From assembly GCA_020558355.1 (NCBI GenBank), contig JAJCKG010000001.1, forward strand, positions 310,001-374,000: a stretch of 64,000 bases of DNA. Direction: 5' to 3'. The translations under genes and the position numbers were made by a program. Positions 59,825-64,000 of this stretch are shown here, in pieces. Below the pieces are notes generated by a model that had not been told where the DNA came from, did no database searches, and saw only the letters and a list, made by a program, of their open reading frames with translations. Numbering within the stretch: position 1 is the first letter of the stretch; every line of letters starts with the position of its first letter. The DNA is from a bacterium 210820-DFI.6.37 (GTDB taxonomy: Bacteria; Bacillota; Clostridia; Peptostreptococcales; Anaerovoracaceae).

Positions 59825-60509
59825 GCTCGTAATGGTGATGCTCTTTGATTTCCAGCCGCTGGGCCTTTTCCATAAGCCATGCCGCTACTTCCTCAAAGCC
59901 TTCACCTGTTTTCCCTGACACTTTAAATACCGGCACATCCTTGTTGAGGGCGCGTATTCCTTTCATATAGAAATCCTCGTCAAAGTCCAGGTAAGGAATC
60001 AGGTCCACTTTATTGAGGATAATGATATCCGCTTTTTCAAACGCTAAAGGATATTTGTAGGGCTTGTCACTGCCTTCTGTAACTGTGGAGATCAGCATCA
60101 TTACATGCTCTCCGATGCTGAACTCGGCAGGACATACCAGATTCCCGATGTTCTCGATAAACAGAATGCCTTTTTCATCGAATTCCATATGGCCTGTCAT
60201 ATGCTCGATCATAGGCGCGTCCAGATGGCAGGCGCCGTAGGTATTGATCTGATGGGTGTCGATGCCCATCTCTTTCAGATCCCGAGTGTCCAGGTCCGAT
60301 TCGATATCTCCTTCGATGACATAAGGCTTAAAGCCCTTCAGATGGCGAAAAATATTTTTCAGGGTGGTTGTTTTTCCCACGCCCGGCGCTCCCATTTCGT
60401 TGACTACCAGAACACCATGCGCGCCCAGATGCTGGTTTATATGTTCCGCAATATGGTCGTTTTCGTCCAGGATCCCTTCCATAACATCGATTTTTCTAAT
60501 GTCGTGCAT
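59805..60509 (-). CDS. hypB: Hydrogenase nickel incorporation GTPase HypB
   Basis: 234 residues. GTPase with P-loop GAPGVGKTT (about residue 40), DxxG-like segment and NKVDLIPY; it helps HypA load nickel. A histidine-rich stretch (HHHYEHDHDH) lies at the extreme C-terminus rather than at the usual N-terminal position. The His codons overlap the hypF start region. Zinc/nickel ligands (VCPAEF) in the core are present. Confidence 0.95.
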   Translation of the reverse strand: MHDIRKIDVMEGILDENDHIAEHINQHLGAHGVLVVNEMGAPGVGKTTTLKNIFRHLKGFKPYVIEGDIESDLDTRDLKEMGIDTHQINTYGACHLDAPMIEHMTGHMEFDEKGILFIENIGNLVCPAEFSIGEHVMMLISTVTEGSDKPYKYPLAFEKADIIILNKVDLIPYLDFDEDFYMKGIRALNKDVPVFKVSGKTGEGFEEVAAWLMEKAQRLEIKEHHHYEHDHDHK

Positions 60510-60524
60510 AATTTTCTCCTCTAC

Positions 60525-60866
60525 TCACTCTACTTCAATACTTTCTATATAAAACTCTTTTCCAATATCCGTAGGCTCACCGTCCGTTCCGCACTCCGGG
60601 CACGCAAAGGACATCATCGGCTTTGCGAAAAGCGCCCCGCAGGCCGGACATTTCAGTTTCGGCTTTACATGAAGGATTTCCACATCCGCGCCTTCACATA
60701 AAGTCCCTTCTCCGATCAGGTCAAAATACATATGTACCGAATCACCCACATATCCGGAATAATCGCCGATTACCAGCTTCACCTTGCGTACCCGGTCCGC
60801 GCCGGCTTCTCTGCAATGCTTTTCCGCGATTTTTATGATTTGTTCTGTTATAGGATATTCGTGCAT
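60525..60866 (-). CDS. hypA: Hydrogenase nickel metallochaperone HypA
   Basis: 113 residues. MHEYPI (His2 nickel ligand) opens the protein and four zinc cysteines appear as CPAC and CPEC near residues 73-91. Hands nickel to the hydrogenase large subunit with HypB. First gene of the hyp operon. Confidence 0.95.
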   Translation of the reverse strand: MHEYPITEQIIKIAEKHCREAGADRVRKVKLVIGDYSGYVGDSVHMYFDLIGEGTLCEGADVEILHVKPKLKCPACGALFAKPMMSFACPECGTDGEPTDIGKEFYIESIEVE

Positions 60867-60916
60867 ACGTCAATTCCTTTCCCCTGTGTCTACGCGCTTT
60901 GCTGCCGTTCTCTTCT

Positions 60917-60945
60917 ATTATAGTGTTTTTTTCTCTGATATACAA
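60917..60945 (-). promoter_or_regulatory. Promoter of the hyp operon
   Basis: TTGTAT, 17-base spacer, TATAAT on the minus strand; start point near 60910, about 45 bases before the hypA ATG. Confidence 0.65.
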
Positions 60946-60999
60946 ATCTTATTTTTGGAATCCTTTCTGCCGGTGCCTTGTATACACACGTCCAATTCG

Positions 61000-61028
61000 T
61001 TGACTTTCCAACCCTTTTTTGTTATATT
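61000..61028 (+). promoter_or_regulatory. Promoter of the NSS transporter
   Basis: TTGACT, 17-base spacer, TATATT. Start point near 61035, about 45 bases before the TTG start codon. Confidence 0.7.
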
Positions 61029-61079
61029 TAGAATGCTGATTTTAGTTATATTATTTGCTTTATTAGGAGGAAGTTTATT

Positions 61080-62582
61080 TTGAGAGATCAATGGAATTCA
61101 AAAGTAGGCTTTTTGCTGGCCGCCATCGGCTCAGCAGTAGGCCTGGGCAATATCTGGCGTTTTCCTTATGTTGCCGCGACCAACGGAGGCGGAGCGTTTC
61201 TGCTGCCGTATTTTTTCGCCATTATTACTGCCGGAATCCCAATTCTGATTTTGGAATATACCATGGGAAAAACTTACCGGGGCGGGGCTCCTGTAACCTG
61301 GGCCAGAATCAACCGGAGGTTTGAATGGCTGGGATGGTTTCAGGCTATGGTTGCCTTTGTTATCGGCATTTATTATTTTGCCATTATCGTCTGGGTACTG
61401 AGCTATATCGGTTTTTCTTTCACGCAGGCCTGGGGAAGCGATCCATCTTCATTTTTTGTGGAATATCTGGGGCTGACGGACAGCGCTTTGAATTTTGGAG
61501 GGATACAGACGCATCTGATCATTCCTTTCCTGATTATCTGGATCATTGTCGCTTTTATTATGTACAAGGGCATCAGCAAGGGAATCGAGATAGCCTGCCG
61601 GGTATGTCTTCCGATCCTCTTTGTGCTGATTCTGGTGCTGGTCATCCGGGGACTGACGCTGCCAGGTGCGGTAGACGGGCTGGAATATATGTTCAAGCCG
61701 GACTGGTCCGCATTGGCAAAGCCAAATGTATGGGTCGCGGCCTACGGTCAGATCTTCTACAGCCTGTCCATCGGTTTTGCTATTATGCTGGCTTACTCCA
61801 GTTATCTGCCGAAAAAAACGGATGTTGTAAACAGCGCCTTTATTACGGCTACCGCAAACCATGGATTCGAGCTTTTTGCCGGTATCGGCGTATTCAGTAT
61901 TATGGGCTTTATGGCTATGCAGCAGGGCGTTGATGTAAGCCAGGTGGCAGGCTCCGGAATTGGACTTGCCTTTATGACGTTCCCGACTGCCATCAGCGCG
62001 CTTCCGGCTCTTAACGGGTTGTTCGGAGTCTGTTTTTTCGGCGCGCTGTTTACCGCTGGAATCACTTCTATGGTTTCCATTCTGCAGGCGGTGGTTTCCA
62101 GCTTCCACGACAAATTCGACATCGATCACAAAAAAGCCGTTACGGTGGTGGTGGTTCCTACCTTTGTTCTGAGCATTCTGTTTATTACAGGGGCTGGAAT
62201 GAACATTCTGGATATCGTAGACGCATTTATCAATAATATCGGCGTCGCCGCGGGAGGCGCGATTGAAGTTATTCTGATCACCAGACTTTTCAATCCGGAA
62301 AAGCTCCGCAGGGAAGCAAACGAATTCTCCAATTTCAGTATTGGAAGATGGTGGATCTATTCCCTTCGAATCATTACGACTGTACTTCTTGGCGTTATGT
62401 TGTTCCTCAATACAAAGGACTTTATTTACAATGGCTACGGGGAATACGCGGCTTCGGATATCAACGTCTTTGGCTGGGGTGTGATTTTATTTGTCATTCT
62501 GGCGGCAGATTTCCTGACTACCCTTAAGGGCAAGGACGGATACCGGGATCTGGACAAAATTTCCTATAAGGAGGTAAACTAG
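61080..62582 (+). CDS. NSS-family sodium:amino acid symporter (MetP-like)
   Basis: 500 residues and 11-12 membrane helices. The LeuT-type signature WNSKVGFLLAAIGSAVGLGNIWRFPYVA in helix 1 gives the sodium and substrate site; GGGAFLLPYF and AYGQIFYSLSIGFAIMLAYSSYL are typical of the bacterial branch. The start codon is TTG with AGGAGG eight bases before it. The following 45-residue gene makes this a two-part transporter like MetPS, which takes up methionine and alanine in Corynebacterium; the substrate here is inferred. Confidence 0.9.
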   Translation: MRDQWNSKVGFLLAAIGSAVGLGNIWRFPYVAATNGGGAFLLPYFFAIITAGIPILILEYTMGKTYRGGAPVTWARINRRFEWLGWFQAMVAFVIGIYYFAIIVWVLSYIGFSFTQAWGSDPSSFFVEYLGLTDSALNFGGIQTHLIIPFLIIWIIVAFIMYKGISKGIEIACRVCLPILFVLILVLVIRGLTLPGAVDGLEYMFKPDWSALAKPNVWVAAYGQIFYSLSIGFAIMLAYSSYLPKKTDVVNSAFITATANHGFELFAGIGVFSIMGFMAMQQGVDVSQVAGSGIGLAFMTFPTAISALPALNGLFGVCFFGALFTAGITSMVSILQAVVSSFHDKFDIDHKKAVTVVVVPTFVLSILFITGAGMNILDIVDAFINNIGVAAGGAIEVILITRLFNPEKLRREANEFSNFSIGRWWIYSLRIITTVLLGVMLFLNTKDFIYNGYGEYAASDINVFGWGVILFVILAADFLTTLKGKDGYRDLDKISYKEVN

Positions 62583-62583
62583 T

Positions 62584-62721
62584 ATGAGTACAAGCGCGAT
62601 TATTATGATGCTCATTGGGTGTATCGGCCTTTGGGGAGGCTGCGGCGTGTCCATCGCAATTGCCATGAAGCATAGTAAACGAAACGCTGAGACCGCGGGC
62701 AAAACAAAAGCGGAAAAATAG
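62584..62721 (+). CDS. Small NSS transporter subunit (MetS-like)
   Basis: A 45-residue single-helix protein: MSTSAIIMMLIGCIGLWGGCGVSIAIAMKH followed by a basic tail (SKRNAETAGKTKAEK). Its ATG lies one base after the transporter stop, with AAGGAGG at nine bases. Size, topology and placement match the MetS small subunit that is required for MetP-type transport. Confidence 0.85.
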   Translation: MSTSAIIMMLIGCIGLWGGCGVSIAIAMKHSKRNAETAGKTKAEK

Positions 62722-62745
62722 GTAAACACTTTTTTTAAGATACAG

Positions 62746-62770
62746 AAAGAGGACCGATCCGGTCCTCTTT
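62746..62770. terminator. Terminator between convergent transporter and cps genes
   Basis: AAAGAGGACC pairs perfectly with GGTCCTCTTT around five bases. T tracts are short on both sides, so strength is moderate. Confidence 0.65.
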
Positions 62771-62793
62771 CCGCGTTAATTGTACTATTAGGC

Positions 62794-62811
62794 AACACTG
62801 CAAGCAGTGTT
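62794..62811. repeat. Short inverted repeat downstream of cpsD
   Basis: AACACTGC and GCAGTGTT separated by two bases, seven bases past the cpsD stop. No T tract follows. It could be a weak 3' end or RNA-stabilising hairpin. Confidence 0.35.
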
Positions 62812-62817
62812 ATTACG

Positions 62818-63498
62818 CTATTTATACTCTCCATAGTATTTGTAATACTTGCTTTTTTCGATTTTTACTTTGTTGAGCACCGCCCCCAGGATCTTACAGT
62901 CCGCCATTTCAAGCTGTTTTTTTACGTTGACAGCCAGTCTGTGGCTGGTAGCGTTGCTTTCAATGACCAGTACAGCTCCGTCGCAATACGGCGCGATAAC
63001 TGCTGCGTCGATTACAGAACCAAGTGGCGGGGAGTCGATGATAACCATATCATAGCTTACCCGGAGCAGCTCCAGCAGTTCCTGGAAAAGTGGGCCATTG
63101 AGCAATTCTGTAGGATTCGGCGACAATGGACCGGTAAGGATAACATGCATTCCCGGGATGCTGGTTTCACATAAGATATCGTTGATCTTCGCCTGTTTTG
63201 ACAGGTAATGAGACAGTCCCGCAACCCTCTTCTGAATGGCCTGGGCTTTATAACGGCCCAGCATAACAGATTTTCTAAGGTCCGCGTCAACTAAAACCAC
63301 CTTTTTACCATTCTCCGCAATAGAACGGGCCAATTCAAAAGTGACGGTGCTTTTTCCTTCATTTGGACAGCAGCTGGTAAAGAGGATCGTTTTCAGATCC
63401 GCGCCAGAGAACTGGAGATTGGTTCTGAGGGAGTTGAAAGCTTCTCGCCTCCCGTAATCGGGTTCTTCCAAATTATTAAAAATGATTGTATTAGCCAT
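62818..63498 (-). CDS. Tyrosine-protein kinase of the CpsD/CapB (BY-kinase) type
   Basis: 226 residues. Walker A CPNEGKST, Walker A' VVLVDADLRKS and Walker B MVIIDSPP are the three BY-kinase motifs. The C-terminus has the tyrosine cluster KYYKYYGEYK for autophosphorylation. It acts with a membrane activator of the CpsC type, encoded immediately upstream (one-base overlap), in controlling capsule or exopolysaccharide length and export. Confidence 0.92.
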   Translation of the reverse strand: MANTIIFNNLEEPDYGRREAFNSLRTNLQFSGADLKTILFTSCCPNEGKSTVTFELARSIAENGKKVVLVDADLRKSVMLGRYKAQAIQKRVAGLSHYLSKQAKINDILCETSIPGMHVILTGPLSPNPTELLNGPLFQELLELLRVSYDMVIIDSPPLGSVIDAAVIAPYCDGAVLVIESNATSHRLAVNVKKQLEMADCKILGAVLNKVKIEKSKYYKYYGEYK

Positions 63499-64000
63499 TA
63501 GTCCTCACCTTTCTTTTTTGACTTGCGCCGTTTTCCCTTTTTCTTTCCTTCAAGAGGCACAGACGCCAATGTATTCAGGCCCAGATACCGTTCAATTTCC
63601 TCCTGGCTCTTGATGCTATCATTAAGAATATACATTACAATAACAACTAGGGCGGAAAGAATTGCTCCTAATAGGAACGCAATAATTACATTTTTAGCCT
63701 TTTCCGGTTTGATCGGGTCATCCGGCAGATGGGCCACTTCTACTACCGAAGGCTCATCTGTTTTCATGATTTTTGAAATCTGTTTTTTGGCCACAGTGGA
63801 AAACTCATTTGCCGCCTGCGTAGTCATCGATCGGTCCGTGTCCTGGATGGTAATTTTCAGAATACGGGTATCCGCTGTATTGGTAACCGTTAGCTTTTCC
63901 AACAGCTCTTCATATTCCAAATCCAGATTCAGCTTTTCAATAACTTCTTCTACTACAGGACGACTTTTAATCAATTCTACATAGTCCAACGCCAAAGATG
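63498..64000 (-). CDS. Polysaccharide co-polymerase / kinase activator (CpsC/Wzz-like), partial
   Basis: The frame runs off the right edge of the window, so the N-terminal helix is missing from view. Visible are a Wzz extracytoplasmic part (VELIKSRPVVEEVIEKLNLDL, ITIQDTDRSMTTQAANEFSTVA) and the second transmembrane helix (AFLLGAILSALVVIVMYIL), followed by a cytoplasmic basic tail (KKKGKRRKSKKKG) that would activate CpsD. A methionine at the edge is not a real start. The protein marks the start of a capsule or exopolysaccharide locus beyond the window. Confidence 0.85.
   Translation of the reverse strand, partial: SLALDYVELIKSRPVVEEVIEKLNLDLEYEELLEKLTVTNTADTRILKITIQDTDRSMTTQAANEFSTVAKKQISKIMKTDEPSVVEVAHLPDDPIKPEKAKNVIIAFLLGAILSALVVIVMYILNDSIKSQEEIERYLGLNTLASVPLEGKKKGKRRKSKKKGED

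Noticed and set aside
1..64000. CRISPR arrays, tRNA or rRNA genes, insertion sequences
   Set aside because: No regularly spaced repeats, cloverleaf-like sequences, rRNA segments or transposase genes were seen on reading both strands; a covariance search could still find something small.

Overview
The window reads as a chromosome segment of an anaerobic, Gram-positive member of the Clostridia. I infer this from the gene families and their order: a dcw cluster with paired DUF881 genes, small basic protein and no ftsA; a meso-diaminopimelate-type MurE motif; type 1B dihydroorotate dehydrogenase with PyrK; NiFe-hydrogenase maturation genes; and SD-rich, low-to-mid GC intergenic regions. A family-level placement (for example Anaerovoracaceae or Lachnospiraceae) cannot be fixed from sequence reading alone.

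Layout. 1-17.3 kb, all on the minus strand, is the division and cell-wall (dcw) cluster: mraZ-rsmH-ftsL-PBP(PASTA)-murE-murF-mraY-murD-ftsW-murG-murA-ftsQ-DUF881-DUF881-sbp-ftsZ, then an RNA methyltransferase. Its mraZ promoter is overlaid by a 10-bp repeat array typical of MraZ autoregulation, and its MurE lacks the usual N-terminal domain. 17.5-20.6 kb carries what I consider the most interesting system: a VWA-domain surface protein gene preceded by a roughly 280-bp segment bounded by near-identical inverted 23-24 bp sites, holding an outward promoter and a transcription terminator, and flanked by a tyrosine recombinase gene. This looks like a phase-variable promoter switch, read here in the OFF orientation. 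20.9-24.2 kb has sfsA, a lipoprotein gene, lgt and ychF.

24.16-28.60 kb is a decayed 4.4-kb integrative (phage-like) element inserted in the 3' end of ychF. It is bounded by a 23-bp direct repeat and has TGCACA-type arm sites on both sides, a phiLC3-type holin, a LexA/CI-like repressor with a divergent operator, a PBECR-like nuclease gene, a strong promoter followed by a compact structured RNA, a secreted Big_2 protein and an integrase pseudogene with several lesions. 29.1-30.4 kb is an Rh-type ammonium channel gene with a hairpin-rich leader.

30.5-44.6 kb is dominated by methionine and one-carbon genes: a metF / MetH-activation protein / metH operon that continues into an amidohydrolase, an MMPL exporter and a secreted heptad-repeat protein; then a metNIQ methionine importer operon that continues into an AhpD-like protein and an iron alcohol dehydrogenase. 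deoC follows on the plus strand. 45.5-52.0 kb is a complete pyrimidine operon (pyrC-K-D-F-E-B-I plus a metallo-beta-lactamase-fold hydrolase). 52.2-55.3 kb has an APC permease and a dimethylarginine dimethylaminohydrolase-type enzyme divergent from a GntR regulator. 55.4-60.9 kb is hypA-B-F-C-D-E, without hydrogenase structural genes in view. 61.1-62.7 kb is a MetP/MetS-type NSS amino-acid transporter. The right edge begins a capsule or exopolysaccharide locus (cpsD-like tyrosine kinase and a cpsC-like partner that runs off the window).

Gene boundaries use Shine-Dalgarno spacing where several starts were possible. Promoters were read by eye and family names come from remembered motifs, so they remain untested by any search.
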